This document shows, piece after piece, positions 1-12,304 of a DNA stretch of 64,000 nt. The notes under the pieces were generated by a model. That model was not told the origin of the DNA and did no database searches. It was given only the letters and a program-made list of their open reading frames with translations. The translations under genes were made by a program, and so were the position numbers. Each line of letters starts with the position of its first letter. The stretch's first letter is position 1. The DNA lies in the NCBI GenBank assembly GCA_963995525.1, contig OZ023207.1:34187792-34251791 (forward strand), given 5' to 3'. This DNA comes from Escarpia spicata. Its lineage: Eukaryota; Annelida; Polychaeta; Sabellida; Siboglinidae.

Positions 1-104
1 TTGTTTGTAAAGTAAGTTCTCCCCCAGCAATTACTTGCATTGTCACCCGACTCTAGAAGTAGATGGACAGTGACATCAACAAAAGACTAAACAATCACAC
101 TTAC

Positions 105-185
105 TTGGAAAGTGACATTGAATGTTTTCAAGCTGCATTCTGCGACGCTGCAGCCAATCAGATCTATTTCATTGAAGATCACAGA
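105..185 (-). CDS. DGKD/DGKH: Diacylglycerol kinase (type II, eta/delta) exon 4: PH domain, middle
   Basis: An 81-nt exon of 27 codons, phase 0 at both ends. On the minus strand it follows a pyrimidine-rich acceptor (ttgtgttccacag) and ends at the donor CCAA|GTAAGTG. The peptide begins SVIFNEIDLIGCSVAE. It matches the PH-domain strand of DGK eta and delta, where the family reads roughly S-(I/L)-IF-D-E-(V/I)-DL-x-x-x-SVAE. It continues directly from the exon at 2796-2858 with no frame change. Type II DGKs phosphorylate diacylglycerol to phosphatidic acid, and the N-terminal PH domain contributes to membrane or phosphoinositide targeting; that role is family knowledge. The rest of the gene (remainder of the PH domain, C1 domains, catalytic domain) lies beyond the left edge. 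I cannot say whether this is an eta or delta orthologue; invertebrates often have one gene for both. Confidence 0.85.
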
Positions 186-230
186 CTGTGGAACACAACA
201 AAAGGAAATGTAGAACATGGAGACAAACTT

Positions 231-1436
231 ACACAAGACATCCCTGTAATTACTCACTGCATACTCTGTCCACATACCACACAAGACATCCCTGTAATTA
301 CTCACTGCATACTCTGTCCACACACCACACTTGACATCCCAGTCATTACTCACTGCATACTCTGTCCACACACCACACAAGACATCCCTGTCATTACTCA
401 CTGCATACTCTGTCCACACACCACACAATACATCCCTGTCATTACTCATTGTATACTCTGTCCTCACACCACACAAGACATCCCTGTCATTACTCATTGT
501 ATACTCTGTCCTCACACCACACAAGACATCCCTGTCATTACTCATTGTATACTCTGTCCTCACACCACACAAGACATCCCTGTCATTACTCACTGCATAC
601 TCTGTCCACACACCACACAAGACATCCCTGTCATTACTCACTGCATACTCTGTCCACACACCACACAAGACATCCCTGTCATTACTCATTGTATACTCTG
701 TCCTCACACCACACAAGACATCCCTGTCATTACTCATTGTATACTCTGTCCTCACACCACACAAGACATCCCTGTCATTACTCACTGCATACTCTGTCCA
801 CACACCACACAAGACATCCCTGTCATTACTCACTGCATACTCAGTCTACACACCACACTTGATATCACTGCCACTACTCACTGCATACTCTGAACACACA
901 CCACACCACACATCCCTGTCATTACTCACTGCATACTCTGTCCACACACCACACAATACATCCCTGTCATTACTCACTGCATACTCTGTCCACACACCAC
1001 ACAAGACATCCCTGTCATTACTCATTGTATACTCTGTCCTCACACCACACAAGACATCCCTGTCATTACTCATTGTATACTCTGTCCTCACACCACACAA
1101 GACATCCCTGTCATTACTCATTGTATACTCTGTCCTCACACCACACAAGACATCCCTGTCATTACTCACTGCATACTCTGTCCACACACCACACAAGACA
1201 TCCCTGTCATTACTCACTACATACTCAGTCTACACACCACACTTGATATCACTGCCACTACTCACTGCATACTCTGAACACACACCACACCACACATCAC
1301 TGCCATTACTCACTGCATACTCAGTCTACACACCACACTTGATATCACTGCCACTACTCACTGCATACTCTGAACACACACCACACCACACATCACTGCC
1401 ATTACTCACTGCATACTCTGTCTACACACCGCACTT
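231..1436. repeat. 48-bp minisatellite, block 1 (DGK intron 3)
   Basis: About 25 head-to-tail copies of a 48-bp unit of the form acaagacatccctgtcatta + ctcactgcatactctgtcc + acacaccac. Two main sub-types alternate: one with cattgtatactctgtcctcac and one with cactgcatactctgtccacac. The sub-types occur in runs, so blocks of several units were copied together. Because 48 is a multiple of 3 and the unit lacks stops in several frames, long spurious reading frames appear on both strands. Confidence 0.97.
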
Positions 1437-1437
1437 G

Positions 1438-1548
1438 CAGACCTGCCTACCCCAAAGACTTCCTGTCAGTAATCCATCTTCCCATTTACACTGATTTTCA
1501 GGAATATTGGCCTGCTGTCAGTAATAGTTCACAACCGTGTCAGATATT
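1438..1548 (-). mobile_element. Fragment of a hAT-like non-autonomous element, related to the element at 53505-54291
   Basis: This segment separates the two 48-bp blocks. Its reverse complement matches 54178-54291, the right end of the hAT-like element near 54 kb. Shared features include the terminal CAGACCTGCCTACC and the motif cttcctgtcagtaatcc. Only one terminal inverted repeat is visible, so this is a truncated copy. The adjacent 1549-1679 stretch is unique, with nothing recognisable. Confidence 0.6.
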
Positions 1549-1679
1549 GTCAGGAAGAGAACACCACTGTCAGTAATACTTTAATAGTGTGACTATAACG
1601 ATAGATGCACCCAAAACATAATTGTCTCTAATAAACTATGAGGTGTTTTTAAGCATTCAGTTAACAAGGTAAGATAGAT

Positions 1680-2517
1680 GTCCACACTGTCCACACACCA
1701 CACACCACACTTGACATTACTGCCATTATTCACTGCATACTGTCCACACACCACACTTGACATCACTGCATTACTCACTGCATACTCTGTCCACACTTGA
1801 CATTACTGCCATTATTCACTGCATACTGTCCACACACCACACTTGACATCGCTGCCACTACTCACTGCATACTCTGAACACACACCACACTGCATATCAC
1901 TGCATTACTCACTGCATACTCTGTCCACACACCACACTTGACATCACTGCATTACTCACTGCATACTCTGTCCACACACCACACTTGACATCACTGCATT
2001 ACTCACTGCATACTCTGTCCACACACCACACTTGACATCACTGCCACTACTCACTGCATACTCTGTCCACACACCACACCTGACATCACTGCCATTATTC
2101 ACTGCATACTCTGTCCACACACCACACCTGGCATCACTGCCACTACTCACTGCATACTGTCCACACACCACACTTGACATCATTGCCACTACTCACTGCA
2201 TACCCTGTCCACACACCACACCTGACATCACTGCCACTACTCACTGCATACCCTGTCCACACACCACACTTGACATCATTGCCACTACTCACTGCATACC
2301 CTGTCCACACACCAAACCTGACATCACTGCCACTACTCACTGCATACTGTCCACACACCACACTTGACATCACTGCCACTACTCACTGCATACCTTGTCC
2401 ACACACCATGCTTGACATCACTGCCATTACTCACTGCATACTCTGTCCATACTGCACACTTGACATCACTGCCACTACTCACTGCATACTCTGTCCACAC
2501 ACCACACTTGACATCAT
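1680..2517. repeat. 48-bp minisatellite, block 2 (DGK intron 3)
   Basis: About 17 copies of the same family as block 1, diverged to the form acttgacatcactgccatta + ctcactgcatactctgtcc + acacaccac. Several units are 3 bp shorter because of a catactgtcc variant. The two blocks were presumably one array that was split and then diverged. It ends in a short duplicated stretch (2517-2610) containing two copies of a motif around accaatcacaaagatgaagg. Confidence 0.95.
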
Positions 2518-2795
2518 TGGACCAATCACAAAGATGAAGGGATACTATCCTAAAGACCAATTGCAAAGATGAATGGACCAAGGACCAATCACAAAGATGA
2601 AGGGATATTATCCTAAAAAAATAAAAGCACATTATGGCTCAACACAAGACCATGGTATCTGAAAAATAAAAATCCTGTTATCCAGACCATTCTTTAAAAA
2701 AGAAAAAAACGTGTTGCAATTTTCCAAAAAAAATTTCCAAAGGGTCTCTAGCTATGGGCTTGCCAAGGACCAGTCACAAGGATGGAGTGGCGTAC

Positions 2796-2858
2796 CTTTG
2801 TGTCCTTGGTGTAGTAGAGTGTGCGTGCCTTCAGCTTGAAGTAGCGTCGTCTGGCGCG
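2796..2858 (-). CDS. DGKD/DGKH: Diacylglycerol kinase (type II) exon 3: PH domain core
   Basis: A 63-nt exon of 21 codons, phase 0 on both sides. The acceptor is tgtttgtag| and the donor is ACAAAG|GTACGCC. It encodes RRRYFKLKARTLYY followed by TKDTK. This is the basic beta-2/beta-3 segment of the DGK eta/delta PH domain, where vertebrate members read close to KRRYFKLRGRTLYYAK. Joined to the exons on either side it gives a continuous, correctly ordered PH domain, which is the main reason for the call. Intron 3 (2795 to 186) is about 2.6 kb and consists mostly of two 48-bp minisatellite blocks. Confidence 0.88.
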
Positions 2859-4287
2859 CTACAAACACAACACTGACATATCAGTTGCCCAAAGAAAAGC
2901 AAGTAAACAGAGCGTGTACAATTTGGCGTGTAAATGTTTCATCAAAGTGTCTGCATGGCATGCCTACCATCTGGCCCAAATGTGGTTTTTAATTTGTTTA
3001 CACTACCAACTTGTGCTGTGGAAATGTTCTCATAGCATCTTTACATTGATATGCTAACTTGGAGGCAGTCAATGTATTTCATCCCTGGTGCTGAGGCCCA
3101 CTCACCTCTCTCGGTGGTCATTCGTGTCCTTGAACTATTGACTTCTCATCTACTAATTGGTGATGTATTTTAAAACACACTAACAGTGTTATGTTATTTA
3201 ATTACGTGTTTATGTTTTTGTGATATGCTTTTCTCCCTGTCACAGAATCATGGAAACAGTGAGTCAAGACAGAGGGTGGCAATGTTGTAACTTTATGTTA
3301 GCTTTACCGACATGTCATAATGGTCAACAGCAGAAATGAAATGGTCAACAGAATAATCAAAATACTGTAACGGTGCTAACTGCTGCCTTTGGTTTGTAGC
3401 TCCATGGGTGGTTGTAAGCCAGTCTGTGATTTAATTAACTTATTGGCGCAAATGGATCCAATCGACACGTCAGCAACAAGTGAATGGTGTCGTTGACATT
3501 TCAGTGACAAAATTGGCAACAGCCAAAATTCTTGTAGTTTCCAGTAAAATGCCACACCACTTGGAAGCATCCAGGGCTTATACAATTATAAATGACAGGA
3601 CCACTTTTCTTTTACGACAACTCTCCTTTGATTGTGTACATGGTGTCAACAGAGGAGTATATTGTAAAAATAATGTCAACAAACTTGTTGAAACTATTAT
3701 TTAAAAATCTTAAAGAAGTACTGAGCAGCAAGGACAATTATAGTGCTGCCTACCAACATGTTTACAATGAATTAATTATTTCTGTGTAGTAAACAGTGTA
3801 ATTGTGTACAGGAACAGTGAATCAGATGCACAATGTCAGCCAAATGCTGCAGGAGCCACTGAGTTACTGACACAATCATTAGTTTCCTCCAATCAACAGT
3901 TCTTACAGTGGATCAGATGCTGCTGCCACATTGGGACTACATTTGCAACTAACATGACACCTAGTGAATGTGATTGTACTAAACTTTGCACACAACTCAC
4001 CTAATACAAGCAGCCTGGGAAAAGAGAGAATTGGCCCAATCTTGTGGTTTTGGTAAATTGAGTTAGATGTGAAGGTGAATTAGGTGAATTAAGTGGGTAG
4101 TTTCTTGACAAATTATATATACTGTATATATATATCTCAATATAGAGAAATCTCCCACGTGAAACAAGCCAAGTGATATTTGATGTTGCTAACAAATCAT
4201 GTCAAAGTAAATTAAATTACTTTGCAGAGACATACTGTTTAAACATGTTGTCTGTCCCAAAATGGCAATAACATATGTAGTACCAAC
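2859..4287. other. DGK intron 2, no recognisable element
   Basis: About 1.4 kb between two phase-0 DGK exons. It is AT-rich with a short TA-rich stretch near 4115-4135. The open frames here (3376-3789, 3804-4004) have no homology I recognise and no coding-like third-position bias, so none is annotated. Confidence 0.5.
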
Positions 4288-4338
4288 CTGGAATGATTTG
4301 CTGGAATGTTTAATGAGGTAGCCCTCCTTGATACAGTG
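4288..4338 (-). CDS. DGKD/DGKH: Diacylglycerol kinase (type II) exon 2: start of PH domain
   Basis: A 51-nt exon of 17 codons, phase 0 on both sides. The acceptor is gttttttctag| and the donor is TTCCAG|GTTGGTAC. It encodes HCIKEGYLIKHSSKSFQ. The IKEGxLxKxxxSFQ pattern is the first strand of the PH domain in DGK eta/delta. It is too short to stand alone as an open-frame prediction and was found by looking for the piece missing between exon 1 and the RRRYFKLK exon. Intron 2 (4287 to 2859) is about 1.4 kb and holds no recognisable element. Confidence 0.86.
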
Positions 4339-4530
4339 CTAGAAAAAACAAAGATACAAATTATTGACATATTACTCTAAATATAATATATATATATATA
4401 ATATTATAATGAACACACATAAACATATCAGCAAATTTATACCAGTAACCTATAAATGACAGACAAACACTTCAGACACACAACAGTGATTCTTTGAAAT
4501 CACCATCAATATTAATCATTTTGCCTGGAA

Positions 4531-4642
4531 AATGATGTAGGTGTGACCACAACAACAGCCAGCAGTCACACTGTAGGGTGGGTCCCAATGATGTAGGTGT
4601 GACCACAACAATAGCCAGCAGTCACACTGTAGTGTGGGTCCC
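4531..4642. repeat. 56-bp tandem duplication
   Basis: Two adjacent copies of a 56-bp unit beginning aatgatgtaggtgtgaccac and ending gtgggtccc, differing at only two or three positions. It lies in DGK intron 1 just before the large 22-bp array. Confidence 0.9.
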
Positions 4643-4739
4643 TTCGATTAAACACACCTGGCACACAACATCTATCAATCAGCCTGGTACAGCTGTGTCC
4701 TACTACTACACTAACTGGCACAGGTAGCTATGGACAGCC

Positions 4740-7700
4740 ATGAGAGACCCACCAGACAGACATGACACCCATCATACAGTCACGACAGACCAACCACACA
4801 GCCATGACAGAACCACCAGACACTCATGACACCCATCATACAGTCACGACAGACCCACCACACAGCCATGACAGAACCACCAGACACTCATGACACCCAT
4901 CATACAGTCACGACAGACCTATAAAGCACCCATAACAGACCTGACCTATAAGGCAACCATGACAGACCCACCAGACAGAAACAACAGACCCACCACACAG
5001 CCATGACAGATCCACCAGACCCACCACACAGCCATGACAGACCCACCAGACAGAAACAACAGACCCACCAGACAGCCATGACAGACCCACCACACAGCCA
5101 TGACAGAACCACCAGACAGAAACAACAGACCCACCACACAGCCATGACAGAACCACCACACAGCCATGACAGACCCACCACACAGCCATGACAGAACCAC
5201 CAGACAGAAACAACAGACCCACCACACAGCCATGACAGACCCACCAGACAGCCATGACAGATCCACCAGACAGAAACAACAGACCCACCACACAGCCATG
5301 ACAGAACCACCAGACAGAAACAACAGACCCACCACACAGCCATGACAGACCCACCAGACAGCCATGACAGATCCACCAGACAGAAACAACAGACCCACCA
5401 CACAGCCATGACAGATCCACTAGACAGAAACAACAGACCCACCAGACAGCCATGACAGATCCACCAGACAGAAACAACAGACCCACCACACAGCCATGAC
5501 AGATCCACCAGACAGAAACAACAGACCCACCACACAGCCATGACAGATCCACCAGACAGAAACAACAGACCCACAACAGATCCACCAGACAGAAACAACA
5601 GACCCACCACACAGCCATGACAGATCCACCAGACAGAAACAACAGACCCACCACACAGCCAAGACAGACCCACCAGACAGAAACAACAGACCCACCACAC
5701 AGCCATGACAGACCCACCAGACAGCCATGACAGACCCACCACACAGCCATGACAGAACCACCAGACAGAAACAACAGACCCACCACACAGCCATGACAGA
5801 CCCACCACACAGCCATGACAGAACCACCACACAGCCATGACAGACCCACCAGACAGCCATGACAGACCCACCACACAGCCATGACAGAACCACCAGACAG
5901 AAACAACAGACCCACCACACAGCCATGACAGACCCACCAGACAGCCATGACAGATCCACCAGACAGAAACAACACCCACCACACAGCCATGACAGAACCA
6001 CCAGACAGAAACAACAGACCCACCACACAGCCATGACAGACCCACCAGACAGAAACAACAGACCCACCACACAGCCATGACAGATCCACGAGACAGAAAC
6101 AACAGACCCACCATGCAGCCATGACAGACCCACCAGACAGCCATGACAGACCCACCACACAGCCATGACAGACCCACCAGACAGCCATGACAGACCCACC
6201 ACACAGCCATGACAGAACCACCAGACAGCCATGATAGACCCACCAGACAGCCATGACAGACCCACCACGCAGCCATGACAGAACCACCAGACAGCCATGA
6301 CAGACCCACCAGACAGAAACAACATACCCACCAGACAGCCATGACAGATCCACCAGACAGAAACAACAGACCCACCACACAGCCATGACAGATCCACCAG
6401 ACAGAAACAACAGACCCACCAGACAGCCATGACAGATCCACCAGACAGATCCACCAGACCCACCACACAGCCATGACAGATCCACCAGACAGAAACAACA
6501 GACCCACCAGACAGCCATGACAGATCCACCAGACAGAAACAACAGACCCACCACACAGCCATGACAGATCCACCAGACAGAAACAACAGACCCACCACAC
6601 AGCCATGACAGATCCACCAGACAGAAACAACAGACCCACCACACAGCCATGACAGACCCACCAGACAGAAACAACAGACCCACCACACAGCCATGACAGA
6701 TCCACCAGACAGCCATGATAGACCTACCAGACAGCCATGACAGATCCACCAGACAGCCATGATAGACCCACCAGACAGCCATGACAGAACCACCAGACAG
6801 AAAAAACAGACCCACCACACAGCCATGACAGACCCACCACACAGCCATGACAGACAGCCATGACAGACCCACCACACAGCCATGACAGATCCACCAGAGA
6901 GAAACAACAGACCCACCAGACAGCCATGACAGACCTATAAAGCACCCGTAACAGACCTGACCTATAAGGCAACCATGACAGATCCACCAGACAGAAACAA
7001 CAGACCCACCACACAGCCATGACAGACCCACCACACAGCCATGACAGAACCACCACACAGCCATGACAGACCCACCAGACATCCATGACAGACCCACCAC
7101 ACAGCCATGACAGAACCACCAGACAGAAACAACAGACCCACCACACAGCCATGACAGACCCACCACACAGCCATGACAGACCCACCAGACAGCCATGACA
7201 GACCCACCACACAGCCATGACAGAACCACCAGACAAAAACAACAAACCCACCACACAGCCATGACAGATCCACCAGACAGAAACAACAGACCCACCACAC
7301 AGCCATGACAGAACCACCAGACAGAAACAACAGACCCACCACACAGCCATGACAGATCCACCAGACAGAAACAACAGACCCACCAGACAGCCATGACAGA
7401 CCCACCAGACAGAAACAACAGACCCACCAGACAGTCATGACAGATCCACCAGACAGAAACAACAGACCCACCACACAGCCATGACAGATCCACCAGACAG
7501 AAACAACAGACCCACCACACAGCCATGACAGACCCACCAGACAGAAACAACAGACCCACCAGAAAGCCTTGACAGATCCACCAGACAGAAACAACAGACC
7601 CACCACACAGCCATGACAGATCCACCAGACAGAAACAACAGACCCACCACACAGCCATGACAGATCCACCAGACAGAAACAACAGACCCACCACACAGCC

Positions 7701-8262
7701 ATGACAGATCCACCAGACAGATCCACCAGACCCACCACACAGCCATGACAGACCCACCAGACAGAAACAACAGACCCACCACACAGCCATGACAGATCCA
7801 CCAGACAGAAACAACAGACCCACCACACAGACAGCCATGATAGACCCACCACACAGACAGCCATGATAGACCCACCAGATAGTCACGACAGACCCGCCAG
7901 ACAGCCATGACAGACAGTCACGACAAACCCACCAGACAGCCATGACAGACCCACCAGACAGTCACGACAGACCCATTTGACAGTCATGACAGACCCACCA
8001 GACAGCCATGACAGACCCACCAGACAGCCATGACAGACCCACCAGACAGCCATGACAGACTCACCAGACAGCCATGACAGACCCACCAGATAGTCACGAC
8101 AGACAGTCACGACAAACCCACCAGACAGCCATGACAGACCCACCAGACAGTCACGACAGACCCACCAGACAGTCACGACAGACCCATCAGACAGTCATGA
8201 CAGACCCACCAGACAGCCATGACAGACCCATCAGACAGCCATGACAGACCCATCACGCAGCC
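4740..8262. repeat. Large 22-bp minisatellite (about 3.5 kb)
   Basis: About 160 copies of a 22-bp unit in two main variants, cagacccaccacacagccatga and cagatccaccagacagaaacaa, often alternating to give a 44-bp higher-order unit. At the left edge (4750-4915) a 64-bp composite unit with tcatacagtcacgacag is repeated about three times. A short interruption (about 6925-6980, also at 4915-4965) carries the motif ctataaggcaaccatgacag. Minus-strand frames up to about 1,000 codons run through it because 22 is not a multiple of 3 and the unit has no stop on that strand; they are not genes. Confidence 0.97.
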
Positions 8263-8282
8263 AAAGTAGACATGTGTGTATG

Positions 8283-9124
8283 TACACACATGCACATTAT
8301 CAAAAATAGATAAGCGAGCGAAAAATGAACAACTGTCAAACACGTTCAAAAAACGCCTTTTGAACAACTGCTAGTACCACTACGGTTCGTCGGATCCCAA
8401 CAATATTGATGTCGTTTGAAAGTTTAAGCTTTCTGCTATTCAAACATATAAATGGTTTCCTGATAATGATTCCTAAAATTAACTCAAAACGGACCTACAA
8501 CCGGGCCTGTTTCGGTGTCTTAGACACTACGAACGATGTTGTTTCGTTGACACAGTTCACCAATCTACCGATTGAGGCACCCCTATCTGATTTCATGGTA
8601 TAAGCTCCACCCACTTTCAAACGGCTGCTAAAATGACAAACGCAAAGTAGGCGTGACGTCACAATCACGTATATCAACCAACCAACGCAATGGATTTAGA
8701 CCCGTTGCGATCGCTGCGATCAAAGCACACCAATTTCGCAGCGGTTTAAAAGTGGGTGGAGCTTATAACATGAAATCAAGAAATGGTGAAGTGCGCATGT
8801 CTGAACCTATGCAAATGAGGAAAACAGTGCCGCAATCGGAAGATTAGTGTACTGAGTACCCGCCGCCAACATCGGTTGGAACCGTACAGAACACCAAAAA
8901 CGGCGTGATTGTAGGTCCCTTTATCGGTGTTCTTTAAACAGTTACCGGGAAATCTAGATGACGCTAGAATAACAAAAGTGCATCCTTTCAAATGATACCA
9001 AGATCGTTGGGACAGGACGAGCCGTGACGGTGCTAGCGACCGTAGAATTTCATGTTTTGGACATGTTCTGAGTTGTTCATTTTTCGCTCGCTTATCTATT
9101 TTTGATATTATGCAGGTGTGCCTG
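8283..9124. mobile_element. Foldback (long terminal inverted repeat) element, copy 1
   Basis: An element of about 840 bp whose two halves are inverted copies of each other. The outer ends contain gataagcgagcgaaaaatga (about 8308-8327) and its complement near 9078-9097. Inner matching parts include the contexts around aagctccacccactttcaaa (8604) and tttaaaagtgggtggagctt (8745). The body holds a palindromic tgacgtca motif near 8655. No transposase is encoded. Small open frames in it have no homology. Confidence 0.8.
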
Positions 9125-10079
9125 TATCCAACAAGTGTTCATTATACAACTAGAAGCTTTTCATCTCAGACAACAAACCTTCAGGGGTTCATCTATCACC
9201 CCCAAGAAGAACCCATAATGCCAGCTTTTTTTCATAATTCACCCCACCATTACACTTTCTAAGAACAATCAAATTATGATTGTTGCAAATTAAGTCAACT
9301 GACCCCCAACGACTGATCTGTGGATTGCATACATAGCTTGGAACCAGGTCTGGGGTAACAGTAATCTATATAATTATTATTATATATATATATAGGTAAA
9401 ATAAGTGTTCGGAAAATAGTAATAAATACCAAAGTAATAGGTTGGACAAAACACAATGTACATGCAATAGTAATAAGAAACAATGTAACACTAACTGACC
9501 TATTACTTTTATATTACTATTGAACATTTCAACGACATCAAAGTTTGATTTGAATCTTGCATAACTGCTATCTGGTTATTTAATTATTTACAAGGAAAAG
9601 TGGATTCCACTAGTTTCTCCTGGCTTAAGATTGATTATACCCCTGTGTGAATCATGGTCCTTGGTGAGTGAGTTTCACCCTGGTGTCTATGAGTTTTACA
9701 CAGCAGGAGACACTGCTGCACTGCTTACATGGGGGTTCAGTGGTACTTTGAAGTCTGTTATCCTACCACCTCCAGCTATATCCTTTTTCACACAAAGGCT
9801 ATGGATTTAGTGGCTGCCTGCACACTAAATGAGCCCAAGCTACTGCAGGTGTGAAAAACGTCCTGGTATATTTGAACTTGATCCAATAACTGACTGTCCT
9901 CCAAGCAGTGGTAGAGCGATATCGTTTAATTACACTAATTATAATCTACCAAGTTAAAAGTGGCATCGCTTTTGTTTTTTGTTCCAGTAAGGTATTGAAA
10001 TCAAATATGTTCTATCCTTAGACAGTATAAAAAATACTAGATCATTTTTATGAGTTTTATTTCGGGGGTTGTATATATT
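9125..10079. other. DGK intron 1 sequence without recognised genes
   Basis: AT-rich intronic DNA with a (TA)n tract near 9369-9391 and stretches rich in gtaatagtaat-type motifs (9410-9535). Similar motifs recur near 10925 and 16640, which suggests a shared but undefined repeat. No coding homology was seen. Confidence 0.4.
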
Positions 10080-10875
10080 TAAACGAATAATGACAGATGC
10101 CCTGGAAGATCCCACTGGCACAGTCAACATTGGAGGACGCATCATCACCAACCTATGGTTCGCTGATGACAACCTTGTGAACCGACTGAACGAAACATCA
10201 GCTAGATATGGAATGGAAATTAGTACAGAAAAAACCAAGCTAATGACAAACAGCAAAAATGCAATGAGGCCCCGAATAACTGCCAATGGACGCGAACTGG
10301 AAATAGTAAGTCAGTTCAAGTACCTCGGAGCTATCATCAATGGCGAGGGTTCCAGGAACGAAATCCTTGCAAGGTCTGCGCAAACTTTAGCAGCACTGGC
10401 GAAATTGAAACCAGTTTGGAGAGACAAGAACTTCGCACTGAAATCTAAACTAGTGCGTACACTGGTCCTTTCCACCTTTCTGTCTGCATGCGAATCATGG
10501 ACCGTCACTGTGGAACTGCAAAGAATTGCTGCAGTGGAAATGAAATGCTACTGAAGAATTCTCGGTATTTCCTACACAGACCGCATCACCAACGATGAAA
10601 TCAGAATAATCATCACGCAACATGTGGGACATTACGAAGACCTGCTGACCACAGTAAAAAAGAGGATACTGAGATGGTATGGTCATGGTATGGAAACGAA
10701 GACAGGGAAGACAGAGGAAGAGATGGTCAGACACTATTGCAGAATGGACTGGGAAGACCTTCGCAGAAACTCAGACATTAGCACACAACCGCAAAGACTG
10801 GCGTCGACTGGTGAAACATTCAACAATGCAGCGCCCCCTATGAGCCAGGCGGGTTACGGGAGCAGTAAGTAAGTA
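10080..10875 (+). mobile_element. LINE A copy 1: 3' part of a non-LTR retrotransposon reverse transcriptase (pseudogene)
   Basis: The plus-strand frame reads MTDALEDPTGTVNIGG, then TNLWFADD, then GMEISTEKTKLMTN and SQFKYLGAIINGEG. These are typical of the palm and thumb of LINE reverse transcriptases. FADD is the catalytic F/Y-x-DD motif. A stop near 10551 breaks the frame. The C-terminal part (HVGHYEDLL, then AEWTG-type sequence) lacks about 50 bp relative to the copy at 16243-16591. The element ends in gcagtaagtaagta, a short TAAG-type tail seen at other LINE 3' ends here. It lies in DGK intron 1 on the strand opposite to the gene. Clade assignment (RTE or Jockey superfamily) is uncertain. 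Confidence 0.8.
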
Positions 10876-11110
10876 TACATTTATGCATACTGGATATTAT
10901 ACACAAGAGTTCTGATGAAAAATGTAATAGTAATAGCATGTAATATTAAAACTAGAAAATAATAATAAAACTAGAAACTATATAACAGAAACATATTACA
11001 TTGCAATGTAATTGAACCCAGGCCTGTTTTGAACAATTGTGGGAAGCAAGCATAGTGCTGTAAATAAAAAAATATGTGATCTACATTTATTAAACATCCA
11101 TTATAATTAC
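10868..11110. repeat. Sequence shared with 16584-16866, downstream of LINE A
   Basis: About 240 bp following LINE A copy 1 is nearly identical to the sequence following copy 2, from the TAAG tail through to attataattac. The two loci therefore share more than the LINE. Either the LINE sits inside a larger repeated element or the whole segment was duplicated. Confidence 0.8.
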
Positions 11111-11425
11111 TTTGTGAAAATGTCTAATGTATCCGTGTATATGTATATGATGTATCGTATGAAACCAAAGACTTGGTTGCTTGAACTCTGACCTAACCAT
11201 CAAGACAATCAACAAGAGCTTACAGTGAACTGCCATGTTATCACCTCAGCTGGAAGGCTATTTTGCTACATTATACATGTAAATCTCTTAGTTCCCTCTT
11301 GTCTTCAGATATGAAAATATATTTGTTGTAAATTATATTAATACTGTGTAGTGTTTGGTCAGTTTATTTACTCAGTTTTATTATAACGGCAACTGTAATC
11401 AGTATTGTTACAGCAGCAGTAGCAT
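11111..11425. other. Intronic stretch, nothing recognised
   Basis: AT-rich single-copy sequence between the LINE A flank and the CAG microsatellite. No coding or repeat signal stands out. Confidence 0.3.
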
Positions 11426-11426
11426 T

Positions 11427-11464
<38 letters not shown>

Positions 11465-11527
11465 CAATGGTGGTAGCACCCATGGCTGTGACAGCAGCAG
11501 TAGCAATGGTGGTAGCAGCCATGGCTG

Positions 11528-11597
<70 letters not shown>
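11426..11597. repeat. (CAG)n microsatellite with interruptions
   Basis: Three runs of CAG/AGC triplets (about 11426-11460, 11490-11505, 11527-11596) separated by two near-identical gtagcaatggtggtagca interruptions. The longest pure run is about 23 triplets. It is within DGK intron 1. The poly-Ser and poly-Leu frames here are chance. Confidence 0.95.
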
Positions 11598-11599
<2 letters not shown>

Positions 11600-11744
11600 T
11601 GTAGACATGCCATAACTAGTGTCTGTAACAAGCCCCTTGGCCCTTGACAAGCTGCCACCCAACTGACAACATGATCCCAATTAATGCTGCCTCAACCTGC
11701 TCCACCATTAATGAGACATCACCAGTCACATGCAGAAGGTCACT

Positions 11745-11900
11745 ACTGTAAACACCTCCCAGCCAGTGAACACCTCCATGTCAATGAACACCTCCCTGTC
11801 AGTGAACACCTCCCAGACAGTGAACACCTCCCTGTCAATGAACACCTCCCAGTCAGTGAACACCTCCATGTCAGTGAACACCTCCCTGTCAGTGAGCAGT
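11745..11900. repeat. 18-bp minisatellite
   Basis: About 9 copies of gtgaacacctccctgtca with variants (ccagtca, ccatgtca, ccagaca). It is in frame for 18 bp and therefore gives a spurious repetitive frame. Confidence 0.92.
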
Positions 11901-12304
11901 CAAGGTGACATTTTGTCTATGAATTACCTCAATTTGTCTTTGGCCTTCTGTAGAAAACACTGAAAAAACAGTGTCAATTTACCATATGTATCTATTATGA
12001 AGACAACAAGAGATTAATTAGTGTTGAAACTGATGAAGAGACTAATTATTGTTAATATAGCCAACAGGGACTGTTCCTCTGCCACTGCTAACAATGTCAG
12101 TCATGTTATATCAAGTGACCAGACAAGGCCCAAACCACCCACACCCTCACACTTCCAACAAGACAGCATTTTCGTTATGGCAATATTCCTAATCAACGTA
12201 CTGCTTGTTAATTACCTCTGGATACAGTGACCATCGAAAGTCACAAAAATAAGATCATGTGATGTCATGAAAAAATGTGACCGGTTGTAAACTGTTATTC
12301 CTCC

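Noticed and set aside
63..1494. Repetitive open frames over the 48-bp array on both strands
   Set aside because: The period is a multiple of three and the unit lacks stops in several frames. The plus-strand start overlaps the DGK exon on the other strand.
230..2520. Regular repeats resembling a CRISPR array
   Set aside because: Units are contiguous with no unique spacers, and the DNA is eukaryotic. The same applies to the other arrays in the window.
4900..7943. Very long minus-strand open frames (601, 1011, 498 codons)
   Set aside because: They are products of a stop-free 22-bp tandem unit, with the same peptide cycling in several overlapping frames. There are no start context, splice or domain signals.
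11355..11680. Poly-Ser / poly-Leu / poly-Cys frames
   Set aside because: Translations of a CAG microsatellite in different frames; no host gene context on either strand.
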